Of a stretch of 64,000 nt of DNA, positions 1 to 9,283 are shown piece by piece (within the stretch, counting starts at the first letter, position 1; each line of letters begins with the position of its first letter). This stretch comes from Flavobacterium sp. UGB4466 (GTDB taxonomy: Bacteria > Bacteroidota > Bacteroidia > Flavobacteriales > Flavobacteriaceae): assembly GCF_903469665.1 (NCBI RefSeq), contig NZ_CAGKLC010000021.1:1-64000 (forward strand). The letters are read 5' to 3'. The notes below the pieces were generated by a model that was not told the origin of the DNA, made no database searches, and saw only the letters and a program-made list of their open reading frames with translations. The position numbers and the translations under genes are program-made.

Positions 1-56
1 GAACCTGTGACCTTCGGGTTATGAGCCCGACGAGCTGCCTACTGCTCTATCCCGCG
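1..56 (-). tRNA. initiator tRNA-Met (CAT anticodon), partial
   Basis: Read on the minus strand, position 56 starts CGCGGGATAGAGCAG, the usual 5' end of a bacterial initiator tRNA with its unpaired first C. A D-arm follows, then an anticodon arm with the loop CTCATAA flanked by a CGGG/CCCG stem. The three consecutive G:C pairs in that stem are the hallmark of tRNA-fMet. The T-arm begins with GGTTC, where the window ends, so the 3' part is missing because of the window edge, not because of a lesion. Confidence 0.93.
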
Positions 57-182
57 ATGTTTCGGGTGCAAAGATACACAGTTAATACGGTTATGCAAGC
101 TAAAAATGAAAATATTTTTAAATATCTTAATTTTAGATGCAAAGTACTGGCGTACAGTTTGTTGTGTTTTGTTGAGAAAAGT

Positions 183-707
183 TTAAATTTTATATTTCAG
201 TAATTCAGCATACGGATCTCCATTTAAACCTAATAAAAAAGCAAAAGCAGGTTCAGTTTTGTATCCCTTTTGTTTGAGTTTGACAATCTCTAATCGGAAA
301 TTTTCACCTTTTAATTGCAGAATTTCATGTTCTATGAGCATGTGCAGATGCGCATTCTGTTGTTGAGTTGGAATATTTTGTCCAAAGATTTCAAATTCAA
401 AAGGGCCTATTCTAAAACTTGCAATAATCGATTCTCTGTTATCAATTACTGTTTCCCGAATGGTATAATTGTTTTTGTTTCCAAAAGCAGCATGGAGTTT
501 TTCGATAAATTTAGTTTTGTTTTTCCAGTAACAAATGATATCCAAATCACTACTTTCGATATCAATCGCAATGGGGATGGTGCCCACTAAAATAGGATCA
601 AATTCAACTAGGTCGCCCAAAATATTATGCTGAGTCAGGGTTTTATAAGCCTGAATTTGTTTGCTGTTTCCGTTTTTTAGATAGTCGATAGTGGTAAAAT
701 CAATCAT
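183..707 (-). CDS. DUF4269 family protein (nucleotidyltransferase-like)
   Basis: The 174-aa protein has the layout of DUF4269 proteins. A VGTIPIAIDI stretch is followed by ESSDLDIICYW, giving a G...D-x-D pattern like the metal-binding aspartates of small nucleotidyltransferase folds. Length fits the family. The substrate is unknown. Its ATG overlaps the stop of the upstream glycosyltransferase gene (ATGA overlap at 704-707), so the two are co-transcribed and probably translationally coupled. Family assignment is from recognition of the motif; a catalytic role is inference. Confidence 0.8.
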   Translation of the reverse strand: MIDFTTIDYLKNGNSKQIQAYKTLTQHNILGDLVEFDPILVGTIPIAIDIESSDLDIICYWKNKTKFIEKLHAAFGNKNNYTIRETVIDNRESIIASFRIGPFEFEIFGQNIPTQQQNAHLHMLIEHEILQLKGENFRLEIVKLKQKGYKTEPAFAFLLGLNGDPYAELLKYKI

Positions 708-2230
708 TTACTATAATTCGTTTCTTCTTTAATTTCAGCCTTCAGTCTTTTGTTAATGTCGATTTTGGCATTGATAAAAACAAAAATAGTCGCTCCATAC
801 TCTCTTGCATATTTGTTGGTGATCTCACCTGCAATACGTGAAGATTGAAAGAAAGGGCTGGTTTCCTGAAGTTCGGCAGTTCTTTCCCAAGAGTTTTTAA
901 CTCTGATGACATTTTTGTAGGGTACATCAAGAACAAACCAATTGAGATAATCGGCATTAAAAGACACCGCTTTTATCCCTTTTTTAGAGTAATAATTTAT
1001 GGCACCGGCTTGTCCGTAATTATCACAGAGTACCAGTGTTGTTTTAGGATTTGGAATTAGGGCATAAACAGAATCTGTTTTTCGGGCGAGTTCTTTCCAG
1101 CCCAGCATATCGGCAAAATCTTGTGGCAGTTCGTGGTCTTTTCCATCTTCCCAACGCAGCATACCAAGTTTTTTGTAGGCCTCTGGATTTTTCACGATGT
1201 ATTCCGGACTTTTATTAGGAAAGGCTAAGTCGTACATCGGAATAAAAAATAACAATGGAAGGATAATGAAAACAGGTTTTAGATAACGTTTCCAGCCTGT
1301 TTGCAATACCTGAGAAAGAAAAACAGCTCCAAAAGCAATATAAACAGGGTACAAACCGATGGCATAATAAGCTTTGGCTTTGAAATACAGAAACACTGCC
1401 AGTGTAAAAACCATCGAAGCAAAAAAGAATCGGTATTTTTCGAATGGCTTGTAAAACAACAATGCATATAAAGCGGAAAGAATAACAAAGAGCGAACCGA
1501 TGAAAAATAACAATTGCTTTTTTAAAAAATCCATTCGATCTACATTAACAAGCTGCGTTTCGGCCAACTCTTTCATGTGATGTACAATGGGGAAATGGTT
1601 GTTGTACTGCCATAAAAGATTTGGCAAAATTAGAACTACTCCTAAAAGCAGTGCCCCATAGAGTTTTTTCTCTGAAAATATTTTTCTTTGACGGGATAAT
1701 AAAAGAGCAGGTAAGAGGCCGATAAGGAGAAATAGCATATTGTATTTGTTCAGAAAGCCAAAAGCAAAGACAACGGACCCAATGTAAAAGCATTTTTTGT
1801 TTTCGGTGGTCATGTACTGCACAAGCACATAATAAAAAGAAGTCCAGCATAAGATGTCCAACGAGTTAGGCTGGTACAAGATATTGATTCGTAACAAGGT
1901 CGAGAACGTAATGCAGGTGGCGCCTAAAATTAGGGCGTATAAGTTTCCTTTCAAAGCCTCAATCGTTTTCCAAACCATCAAGAGCGTTAAAACTCCAAAA
2001 AGGACAGGGAAAAACTTGACCCAGAAAACCGAATTTCCAAGTAAAAGGATAAGGTAAGAAATCCAGGAAGTAACCGGCGGAACCGATAAATAGCCCCATG
2101 CCAAATGATGCGCCTGATCCAGATGCAGGTATTCGTCGCGCTGCAAATCATATTCGGGACTTATTAAGATATATTGCAGTATAAATTTTAAGGCGATAAA
2201 CCCGAGTAAAATGATGGTTTTTTTGGTCAT
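704..2230 (-). CDS. glycosyltransferase family 39 protein (PMT/ArnT-like)
   Basis: A 508-aa inner-membrane protein with about ten hydrophobic segments in the first 340 residues and a soluble C-terminal part. The N-terminal segment ends in a periplasmic acidic stretch (RDEYLHLDQ), followed by SVPPVTSWI. This is the typical first loop of GT39 enzymes, which move sugars from polyprenyl-phosphate carriers to a protein or lipid acceptor on the outer face of the membrane. The acceptor cannot be told from sequence. It is the first gene of a two-gene operon with the DUF4269 gene. The 299-nt region upstream, shared with the divergent gene at 2530, is AT-rich and shows no clear promoter match. Confidence 0.87.
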   Translation of the reverse strand: MTKKTIILLGFIALKFILQYILISPEYDLQRDEYLHLDQAHHLAWGYLSVPPVTSWISYLILLLGNSVFWVKFFPVLFGVLTLLMVWKTIEALKGNLYALILGATCITFSTLLRINILYQPNSLDILCWTSFYYVLVQYMTTENKKCFYIGSVVFAFGFLNKYNMLFLLIGLLPALLLSRQRKIFSEKKLYGALLLGVVLILPNLLWQYNNHFPIVHHMKELAETQLVNVDRMDFLKKQLLFFIGSLFVILSALYALLFYKPFEKYRFFFASMVFTLAVFLYFKAKAYYAIGLYPVYIAFGAVFLSQVLQTGWKRYLKPVFIILPLLFFIPMYDLAFPNKSPEYIVKNPEAYKKLGMLRWEDGKDHELPQDFADMLGWKELARKTDSVYALIPNPKTTLVLCDNYGQAGAINYYSKKGIKAVSFNADYLNWFVLDVPYKNVIRVKNSWERTAELQETSPFFQSSRIAGEITNKYAREYGATIFVFINAKIDINKRLKAEIKEETNYSK

Positions 2231-2529
2231 GGTGGTTTTTGGTTTTTTAAACGGTCGTTTTTGGTAATAGTTTAAAATTAAAGCTAATATAAGTTTATTT
2301 TGGATTTTGTGGTGAGATTTGTTTTGTTGTAATCTTTCTGAAATGGAATAAAATTACCCGATAATGGAGCAGGATTGCACTTTTAAATTAGATAACTTGC
2401 AATAATCAATTATTTAGAAGATAAATATGGTCTTCCTTAAAATTCAAATTGATCGGTTTTGAATTTCACCAATTCAGAATCGGTTTTATTTCATTGATTT
2501 ATTTTTTTTTAATTTAACAGGTTATTGTT

Positions 2530-4287
2530 TTGAGAGAATTATCTAATTGTTTTTTAATTGTTTTAATAAATATTTTTTTTATGAATTTATCCTTTGGACA
2601 AAGTAGTTCAAAAGATAAAATTTACACGCAAACTGATTTTGAGAAAAACAAAATATTTAATGAAACTTATAGCTTTTGGGACAAAGATCGGAAGAATTGG
2701 TTTTCAGTATCAGCTGACACTTCAAAAATATCTTATTTTGTAGATGCCCGAAATTATAAAGGGATCGTTAATTACGGGGTAACTTTTCGCACTAAAACTT
2801 TTAGGAATTTTAACTTTTTTGAGCATTTGTCTATGTGTTTTTTAAAAGTTGAAATTAGTAAGTGTTCCTATAATCCAAAAGACAGTATTGCAGACATTGA
2901 AGGTTTTGTGAGTGGAAATAATGAATGGGGAGCTAACGTTCTGATTAAAACAAAAAGAGAAAAGGAGTACGTCGAAATCTTTTTGGGAGAAAAAATAAAT
3001 ACGACAAAGATCTGTTATTTGGGACAAACCGTCAACAAAGATTCTGTCGAAGTAAAATTAAATAGTAAAGAAGCAAATGAATTTACTGTCTTGGATACAT
3101 TTCCTGCGTTTTATTTTAAAAAAAAATATTCTCATTACAAGACAGTTTTGGGAAACAGATTTCCTTTTAAAATAAGCGGTAAAGTCAATAGAAACTCGCT
3201 GCTTGCTTTCGGTTCAAGTTATTCTGAAATATTTGATATAGGAGCTATGATTTATGATTCTGAAAAGAATAAACGAAACAAAATAATCCGTAGGGAAAAT
3301 TATGACTGCATCCCCTTAATTACAGCTAATAAACGGGTAGCAGATATTGAGAAAGAAAAAGTACAAAAACAGGAGATCAATTATTACACTTATACACAGA
3401 ATGCTGAGAACTATATTCTAGGCAGGCAGTTTGGCAAAGCAAAAGAAGAGTATAATGTTTTAGCTCAAAAATATCCCATACTATTTGCGAGAGATATTCA
3501 TAATGCTATGCGTTGCGCCATACTGTCAAGAGATTATAAAAATGCCTTTTGGTGGGGAGAAAAACTGGCATTAAAAGGCATTGAATTGCCGTATTTTAAT
3601 TCTAAAATTTTTGCTGTTTTGAGGAAAAATGCGGAATGGAAGAGCTTTAGTGTCAAATACGATTCCGTTTCTAAAAATGCGCAGTATAAATGGAATTTAA
3701 ACCTAAAAAAAGAATTAACAGATTTACTTGATGAAGATCAGGCTGAATATGGGCTTGAAAACCGAAAGAGTCCGAAAGTATTATATGAAACAACAGAAAA
3801 AGTTACCGGTAAACTGATCGATTTACTGAAAAAAGAAGGTTACCCTTCCGAAGAAAAAATAGGCAGTCTTGTAGTAAGGGATACTGTTTTGATCCCTTTT
3901 CCTGATTTTAATGTTTTAATCCTTCATGCCATACAACAAACGCCAAAAAATAGTAAAGATCTAAACGAACTGTTGGATAAAAGCACTATTAATTTGGAAT
4001 ACGATCAAAAAAGGAGTTTTAATAACACCATAGGGTATGGATCTTGTTTTCGTATTTATAAAGGCAATTTATACAGTTCCAAGTCGTGTGGAAGAACTAA
4101 TGATGCTGAAGTTCGAAAAATTGCATTCAAATTTAACAACCCTAATGGTTTTATTACAGATTATGGTAATTATGTGGTTGAAGCACACGATTCCAAAGAT
4201 GAAAAATTGGTTGATGAGGACTATAAAAAAAAATACAATTTAATCATGAAACTTACGGATGACTGGGCGTTTTATGATAAGTATTAA
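2530..4287 (+). CDS. secreted protein of unknown function
   Basis: A 585-aa protein. The chosen TTG start gives a signal peptide (hydrophobic run ending SFGQ, about residue 24), whereas the first in-frame ATG at 2581 would cut that signal in half. Residues of about 285-375 form a helical stretch with TPR-like spacing (AENYILGRQFGKAKEEY, DYKNAFWWGEKLA). The rest looks beta-rich and matches no family I recognise. Probably periplasmic or secreted. The gene stands alone between a divergent operon and a short gene remnant. Coding status is well supported by length and codon use; function is unknown. Confidence 0.75.
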   Translation: MRELSNCFLIVLINIFFMNLSFGQSSSKDKIYTQTDFEKNKIFNETYSFWDKDRKNWFSVSADTSKISYFVDARNYKGIVNYGVTFRTKTFRNFNFFEHLSMCFLKVEISKCSYNPKDSIADIEGFVSGNNEWGANVLIKTKREKEYVEIFLGEKINTTKICYLGQTVNKDSVEVKLNSKEANEFTVLDTFPAFYFKKKYSHYKTVLGNRFPFKISGKVNRNSLLAFGSSYSEIFDIGAMIYDSEKNKRNKIIRRENYDCIPLITANKRVADIEKEKVQKQEINYYTYTQNAENYILGRQFGKAKEEYNVLAQKYPILFARDIHNAMRCAILSRDYKNAFWWGEKLALKGIELPYFNSKIFAVLRKNAEWKSFSVKYDSVSKNAQYKWNLNLKKELTDLLDEDQAEYGLENRKSPKVLYETTEKVTGKLIDLLKKEGYPSEEKIGSLVVRDTVLIPFPDFNVLILHAIQQTPKNSKDLNELLDKSTINLEYDQKRSFNNTIGYGSCFRIYKGNLYSSKSCGRTNDAEVRKIAFKFNNPNGFITDYGNYVVEAHDSKDEKLVDEDYKKKYNLIMKLTDDWAFYDKY

Positions 4288-4302
4288 TAATTAGGATTTT
4301 GA

Positions 4303-4494
4303 TATAGTCAAGGTGTAGATGAGTTTGTAAATAATGTTATCGACTGCTTAGACCGGGGTTTTGTAAGAATAGGGGAATCTGATAAGGTTGTAATTGAAAG
4401 CATGAATTTTAGTAATGAAAAAAGCTCTTATACTTTGAAAAACGCTTTATTTAGAAAATATAGAATTAGAAGAAGTGTAAAGTGTCTGGTTTAA
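4303..4494 (+). pseudogene. open fragment without a start, possible gene remnant
   Basis: The stretch from 4303 to the TAA at 4492-4494 reads through 63 codons with a protein-like composition (GVDEFVNNVIDCLDRGFVRI, then ESMNFSNEKSSYTLKNALF). It has a stop directly before it and no usable start, so it looks like the debris of a gene. Further short open pieces follow to about 4610 in other frames. The parent family is not recognised. The 390-nt gap 4288-4677 holds nothing else except the terminator of the opposite gene. Confidence 0.35.
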
Positions 4495-4627
4495 TGGGAG
4501 GTGCATCAATTCCAGGGAGAACGACTATGAAAATAAATGTTATGAAGTTCTCAATGATGCTTTCGTGTTACAAAAGCCGGTTAAAAAAATTGGAAAGAGT
4601 AGTCCGTTAACCGGAATTCAAACTAAT

Positions 4628-4661
4628 ATACAAAGCTTCAGAGAAATCCGAAGCTTTGTAT
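4628..4661 (-). terminator. Rho-independent terminator of the receptor gene
   Basis: A perfect 12-bp inverted repeat (4628-4639 with 4650-4661; arm ATACAAAGCTTC) with a 10-nt loop, starting 17 nt beyond the stop of the minus-strand receptor gene. On the minus strand it runs into a T-rich tail. The arm and loop resemble the hairpin at 59673-59700, so this is a common terminator style of this genome. Confidence 0.7.
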
Positions 4662-4677
4662 GAAGATCTAAACACAT

Positions 4678-7068
4678 TTAGTTGGCTCTGCTTCTTTCTT
4701 CCTCATTTCCAAAATCACGTTGTTTGGATTTGATGTTTTGATTACCAAATTTATAACTCAATGAAATTCTGAAACCTCTCGTGTCTGAATAGCTTTTTAC
4801 ATTGGTTTTAATATGGTTGGAATCATAGGAAATCAATGGTTTTTGTGCGTTCAGTAAATCTTCGCCAATGATGGTAACCGAAAGATTTTTGTTGAAAGTT
4901 AACAGCTTAACAGAGATGTCAAGAATATTTAAAGTCGAAATATTAAAGATCTGATAACGACCAGGAAGCTGTAAACCATAGTTTAAGCCAAGAAATAAGG
5001 TTTTATTAGTGTTTATGGTAAAATCATTATTGCTGTAAAGGTATCCGTTATAACCATCGATGGACTGAATAAATGCAGTTTTTGATTTTACATTCTGATA
5101 GTTTAAATTGAATCCGGTAAAGCTGTTCCACCACGACCATTTGTTGAAATTATAAGAGGTCGAAAGTCCAATTTGGTAAGTATTAGCATAGTTTAAAGGC
5201 GTGTTTCTGGTAACATTCGTATTCGGATCGATGATCGATAATTCCTGTCCAAAATCGGAAACCTGAGAAAAGTAAACAGAGTTTACCCATTTTTGATTTC
5301 GGATAAACGAGAACTCAAAATTATCAATCAATGAAGGCTTTAAGTACGGATTACCTTCGGAATAATAATAAGGACTTGTTTTAATGACAAAAGGATTCAA
5401 ATAATCAAAATCAGGTCTGCGGATTCTTCTGCTGTAGTTTAAGGAAAAAGAATTATTTTCGTTTGGTACATAAGTCAGATAAGCTGTTGGAAATAATTTG
5501 ATGTAATTGTTGGTGTTCGTTTGATTCAAATTTTCAGAGTAACCTTTGGTTTGTGTTGCTTCGATTCGTAGACCAATTTGAGTTTCCCATTTTGAATTTA
5601 TTTTTTTACTTCCGGAGAAATACAAAGCCTGATTGTATTCTTTATAATTGAAAACATTGGATTGATTGGTGTTGAAGACGGGAGTTCCGGTTTCGTTATC
5701 GTACACGATCAGATTGTTGTTTGTATTGGTGTGGAAAGTTTTCGCTCCAAAACTAAGATTTGCCCAATCGTACGGTAAAGTAACGTCAATATTGGCCGAG
5801 TAATTTTTGATTGCATTGACATTTGAATTTGTCGAAGAAAAGTAACCTCCGGGGATATTATTTTTACTGCTGTCCAGTTCATTCCCTGAAAAGAAACGAT
5901 AATCTTTCTTGTTATACTCAAAATAATCCAAGTCCATCGAAATATTTTTTCCTAAACTGTCTAATACAATCGAATTATGAAAGTTAACGGCATTCATTTT
6001 CGGGTTATTTTTCGCATTCGCATTCGAAGCGATATAGGAATTCGCCGTTCCGTTTGCATTATCATAAATAGTGGTAAAAGGATTGTTTGCATTTACTTTA
6101 TCCGTAAAACTGCCAAGGTATTTAAGTCCGGTACTCCATTTTTCGGTTACTTTATAATCAAGACCAAGGCCTAAACTTAAAACATCGGCTGTTGATCTGT
6201 TTTGAACGTCCTGTTTCCAGGTTTCGTCTTTGTAGAAAATAGAACTTTCAGAAGTAGTCAGTAATTTTTGTTTCCCTTTGCTTGCAGTGGCCTGTACCGA
6301 AAGGTTATCGTGATTGTACGTAAAAAGTCCGTTCACGTTTCCGCCTGCGTATGTTTTTTGTGTGTAGGATGTTCCAAGATTAGCATTCCATGAGTTTGCT
6401 TTTGCCGTTTTTAATTTAATATTAATAAGACCGCTATTGCCTTCCGCATCATATTTTGCAGGCGGAGTTGTAATTACTTCAATACTTTTAATATTATCAG
6501 AGGGAATTGATTTCAGAAATGCCGCCAGATCTTCCTGAGGCATTCTTTGCAAACGATCGTCAATCATTACTAAAATTTCTCCTTTACCTACAATCGAAAC
6601 AACCTCGTTTTGAACCCTTACGGTAGGCGTCGCTTTTAAAGCATCTAAAGCGGTTCCTCCGGTGGCTGTTACAGAATTTTCGACATTAAAAACAAGGCGG
6701 TCTACTTTTTGTTCAATCAGTTTTTTTCTTGATTTCAGCGTTACCCCCTCCAGCTGTACCGATTCTTTAATTTCAATGATACCCAGATCTGTATCGTGAT
6801 CAATTGTAACTTCGCGGTTCATATATTCTGTTCCAAATTGTTCCAATATCAAACGGTAATTTCCTTTTGGTACTTTCAGAACAAAACTCCCCAAACTGTC
6901 GGTTGAAGCCTGAGCAATTAAAGTTTTTTGAGAATTGAACAAACTGCCGATGATAAATTCAACAGCTGATTTATTTTGATTGATTACTTTTCCTTTAAGT
7001 TCGTATTGCTGAGCAAAAGAATACGTTTGAAATAAAAAGGCAAGTACTAAAAGGCTACTATTTTTCAT
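4678..7068 (-). CDS. TonB-dependent-receptor-like outer-membrane beta-barrel protein
   Basis: 796 aa from the ATG at 7068; a longer reading frame to 7134 exists, but only the inner ATG puts a clean signal peptide (MKNSSLLVLAFLFQTYSFAQ) at the N-terminus. Order: signal peptide; carboxypeptidase-regulatory-like domain (about 20-105, ELKGKVINQNKSAVEF); plug-like domain (about 130-215) with TPPAKYDAEGNSGLINIK; and a long 'OMP_b-brl_3'-type barrel ending in alternating aromatic strands. This family takes up or binds unknown substrates in the outer membrane and is often regulated by an adjacent LytS/LytTR pair, as here (divergent). The substrate is unknown. Confidence 0.88.
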   Translation of the reverse strand: MKNSSLLVLAFLFQTYSFAQQYELKGKVINQNKSAVEFIIGSLFNSQKTLIAQASTDSLGSFVLKVPKGNYRLILEQFGTEYMNREVTIDHDTDLGIIEIKESVQLEGVTLKSRKKLIEQKVDRLVFNVENSVTATGGTALDALKATPTVRVQNEVVSIVGKGEILVMIDDRLQRMPQEDLAAFLKSIPSDNIKSIEVITTPPAKYDAEGNSGLINIKLKTAKANSWNANLGTSYTQKTYAGGNVNGLFTYNHDNLSVQATASKGKQKLLTTSESSIFYKDETWKQDVQNRSTADVLSLGLGLDYKVTEKWSTGLKYLGSFTDKVNANNPFTTIYDNANGTANSYIASNANAKNNPKMNAVNFHNSIVLDSLGKNISMDLDYFEYNKKDYRFFSGNELDSSKNNIPGGYFSSTNSNVNAIKNYSANIDVTLPYDWANLSFGAKTFHTNTNNNLIVYDNETGTPVFNTNQSNVFNYKEYNQALYFSGSKKINSKWETQIGLRIEATQTKGYSENLNQTNTNNYIKLFPTAYLTYVPNENNSFSLNYSRRIRRPDFDYLNPFVIKTSPYYYSEGNPYLKPSLIDNFEFSFIRNQKWVNSVYFSQVSDFGQELSIIDPNTNVTRNTPLNYANTYQIGLSTSYNFNKWSWWNSFTGFNLNYQNVKSKTAFIQSIDGYNGYLYSNNDFTINTNKTLFLGLNYGLQLPGRYQIFNISTLNILDISVKLLTFNKNLSVTIIGEDLLNAQKPLISYDSNHIKTNVKSYSDTRGFRISLSYKFGNQNIKSKQRDFGNEEERSRAN

Positions 7069-7162
7069 GGTTTTTAGATTAATTACGCTGCAAAACTGCG
7101 CCGAAAAAATGCCTAAAACTACTTTTATCGACAAACCCCCGGGATTAATCTACAAACCCTGT

Positions 7163-7192
7163 TTTGGACTTTTTTATGAATGCATATCTTTG
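7163..7192 (+). promoter_or_regulatory. Bacteroidota-type promoter of the histidine kinase operon
   Basis: TTTG at 7163-7166, an 18-nt spacer, then TATCTTTG at 7185-7192, matching the Flavobacterium -33/-7 consensus (TTTG, 17-23 nt, TAnnTTTG). Transcription would begin near 7198. That puts the ATG at 7180 inside the promoter and leaves the ATG at 7207 as the usable start. Confidence 0.7.
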
Positions 7193-7206
7193 AAAAAAAC
7201 AAAAAG

Positions 7207-8229
7207 ATGTATAAAGGAACATTATCAAAAAAAGTAGAAGTATTCATTCACATTATATATTGGCTTTTGATGGGGTATTTCACCTTTGTTAAAAATTTAA
7301 TCCAGGCCAAAAACTACACCCCGGATCTGTTCCTGTCTACGTATATGATTGTGTTTGTACTAACCTTCTATTTTCATTATTTTGTGGTGATGAAATTGGT
7401 TTTTAAATCCTTTCAATGGAAAAGATTTTTTGCAGGAGTATTGGTTTCGTACTTGTTTTTTACGGCCTTACGATGGCTGTTGGAGCAGGAGATAAGTCAA
7501 GTTTTATTCCATAGAATCAATTACACCAATCCCACCTTTTTTAATTATATGGAAGACAATCTGCACTACAGCAGCATGTCAGTCATTTTAAGTTCACTGC
7601 TTTGGTTTGTGATTTATTTTATTCGTTTGCTCGAGTACAATCAGGTTATTTTGGAAGAAAGCAAAAACACCGAAATAAAATTTCTGAAAGCGCAAATCAA
7701 TCCGCATTTTATCTTTAATACCCTGAACAATATCTATTCGATGGTGTATTTTCAATCCGATAAATCGTTGATGGCCATCGAAAAATTAAGTCAGATCATG
7801 CGTTTTACCACTTATGAATCTCAAAAAGAAAAGATAAAACTGGCAGATGAAATCGATTATATTAAAGCCTATATTGAGCTCGAACAATTGAGGCATCAGG
7901 ACAGTGCTTTTATTGATTTCAGAATTGAAACTCAAAATATTTCTGAAGAAATTCCGCCTTATATCTTGTCTCCGTTAATTGAAAATGCTTTGAAACATGG
8001 CGTAACATCCAATGAAAAGCCAATTTTAATTGAGTTACGTTTAGAAGATAAGAAGCTTAATTTTAAAGTAGTCAATGATATTGCCGTGCAAAAGAAAGAC
8101 AAGCTGGGAGGCATTGGATTAAGTAATTTGAAAATGAGACTGGAAATTCATTATCCGCAGAAACATCAAATAAAAGTAGTCAATCAAAACAACCAGTTTA
8201 CAGCTGAACTTGAAATAGAATTAAAATGA
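7207..8229 (+). CDS. LytS-type sensor histidine kinase
   Basis: 340 aa from the ATG at 7207, chosen because a promoter overlaps the upstream ATG at 7180. Four membrane segments fill the first 145 residues with no large extracytoplasmic sensor domain. The LytS-type His-kinase box follows (KAQINPHFIFNTLNNIYSMV, phospho-acceptor His in NPHF), then the N-box (LSPLIENALKHGV) and G-box (GGIGLSNLKMRLE). It would autophosphorylate and pass phosphate to the response regulator whose ATG overlaps its stop (ATGA). The divergent outer-membrane receptor gene is a plausible target or signal source, by inference. Confidence 0.92.
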   Translation: MYKGTLSKKVEVFIHIIYWLLMGYFTFVKNLIQAKNYTPDLFLSTYMIVFVLTFYFHYFVVMKLVFKSFQWKRFFAGVLVSYLFFTALRWLLEQEISQVLFHRINYTNPTFFNYMEDNLHYSSMSVILSSLLWFVIYFIRLLEYNQVILEESKNTEIKFLKAQINPHFIFNTLNNIYSMVYFQSDKSLMAIEKLSQIMRFTTYESQKEKIKLADEIDYIKAYIELEQLRHQDSAFIDFRIETQNISEEIPPYILSPLIENALKHGVTSNEKPILIELRLEDKKLNFKVVNDIAVQKKDKLGGIGLSNLKMRLEIHYPQKHQIKVVNQNNQFTAELEIELK

Positions 8230-8915
8230 AAAAAATAAATTGTATCATATTAGACGACGAACCTTTTGCAGTAAAATTAATGGCAGACTATGCTTCTAAA
8301 GTGCCGAGATTAAATGTTTTATATGCTGATTCAGATGTTTTTAAAGCCATTGAGATACTGAACAATGAGACTGTCGATTTAGTCTTTATCGACATTCAGA
8401 TGCCACAATTAACGGGGATTGAATTGATGCAGATGTTCAATCAGAAGCACAATTTCATCATCACTTCTGCGTATCCGGATTATGCTTTAGATGTTTTTCA
8501 GTTTCATGTTATAGATTATTTACTCAAGCCAATTGTTTTTAATCGTTTTTATCAGAGTGTAGAGAAATTTATCCGTTGGCAGGAAACCATGCAAAACCAG
8601 CAAACCGATGATTTTCTGTTTGTAAAAGCTGATCGAAAGCATCATAAAATAGCCACCGAAAATATTCTTTACATTGAAGGACTTAAAGACTACATCAGGA
8701 TTCATACCAAAGGCGAAAAAATTATGGTTTTGGAAAACATGAAAGATATTCTCGAAAAACTTCCCCTAAATCAATTTGTCCGCATTCATCGTTCGTACAT
8801 TATTCCAAAAAATAAAATAAAAGTGATCGAAGGCAATCAGATACAATTGACTGGCGGTGAACAACTCCCTATTGGTGAAACTTACCGAAAACTGGTGAGT
8901 GACTGGCTGAGTTAG
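8226..8915 (+). CDS. LytTR-family response regulator
   Basis: 229 aa. N-terminal receiver domain with the acidic pocket (ILDDEP, residues 8-13) and phospho-acceptor Asp56 in DLVFIDIQMP, plus a conserved Lys in DYLLKP. A C-terminal LytTR DNA-binding domain spans about 130-229 (KADRKHHKI ... IEGLKDYIRIH ... FVRIHRSYIIPKNKI). Partner of the kinase just upstream, overlapping by 4 nt. A strong terminator follows at 8971. The last 363 nt are repeated almost exactly at 12150-12512, so the DNA-binding half exists twice in this window. Confidence 0.93.
   Translation: MKKINCIILDDEPFAVKLMADYASKVPRLNVLYADSDVFKAIEILNNETVDLVFIDIQMPQLTGIELMQMFNQKHNFIITSAYPDYALDVFQFHVIDYLLKPIVFNRFYQSVEKFIRWQETMQNQQTDDFLFVKADRKHHKIATENILYIEGLKDYIRIHTKGEKIMVLENMKDILEKLPLNQFVRIHRSYIIPKNKIKVIEGNQIQLTGGEQLPIGETYRKLVSDWLS
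8553..8915 (+). repeat. source copy of a 363-bp direct repeat (LytTR half)
   Basis: Identical to 12150-12512 except for three bases, with a constant offset of 3597 and no indel. The differences are two synonymous changes (GTC/GTT for Val, AAT/AAC for Asn) and the last base of the stop (TAG/TAA). Beyond the stop the two copies continue to align, through a matching terminator to about 9065 and 12668, but with much lower identity. Confidence 0.95.
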
Positions 8916-8970
8916 TGGTCTGAAAACTACAATTGAGTCACTTTATATAGACGAACAATAATTAATCTTA

Positions 8971-9000
8971 AAACCTGTGAACCAAATTCACAGGTTTTTT
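8971..9000 (+). terminator. Rho-independent terminator after the LytTR gene
   Basis: An 11-bp perfect stem (8971-8981 with 8987-8997, arm AAACCTGTGAA), a 5-nt loop and a T-run. It ends the kinase/regulator operon. A near copy occurs at 12578-12606. Confidence 0.85.
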
Positions 9001-9283
9001 ATGTTTTTATTTGTAGGAATATACCGATTGTTTATTGAAAAATACCAGTTGTTTCTTTTGAAGTTGGTATCTGGTGTACGTGCTCTAAATTTACTATCAT
9101 ATCGATTAAAAGAAGGTAAATAGTTGCTAGTCTATAATAATTACTATAGGAGAAAAACATAATTGCTATTTGAGAATTTTGAGATTCTATAAAGTATATG
9201 GGTAGAAAATTAAAATACAATCTCAACGAATTTTAGTTTAAGGTTCAATAGAGTAAAATGTAATTTTAAATAATAGAAGAGTG

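Noticed and set aside
7069..7134. N-terminal extension of the outer-membrane receptor
   Set aside because: It would place 22 residues ahead of a clean signal peptide; the ATG at 7068 explains the export signal.
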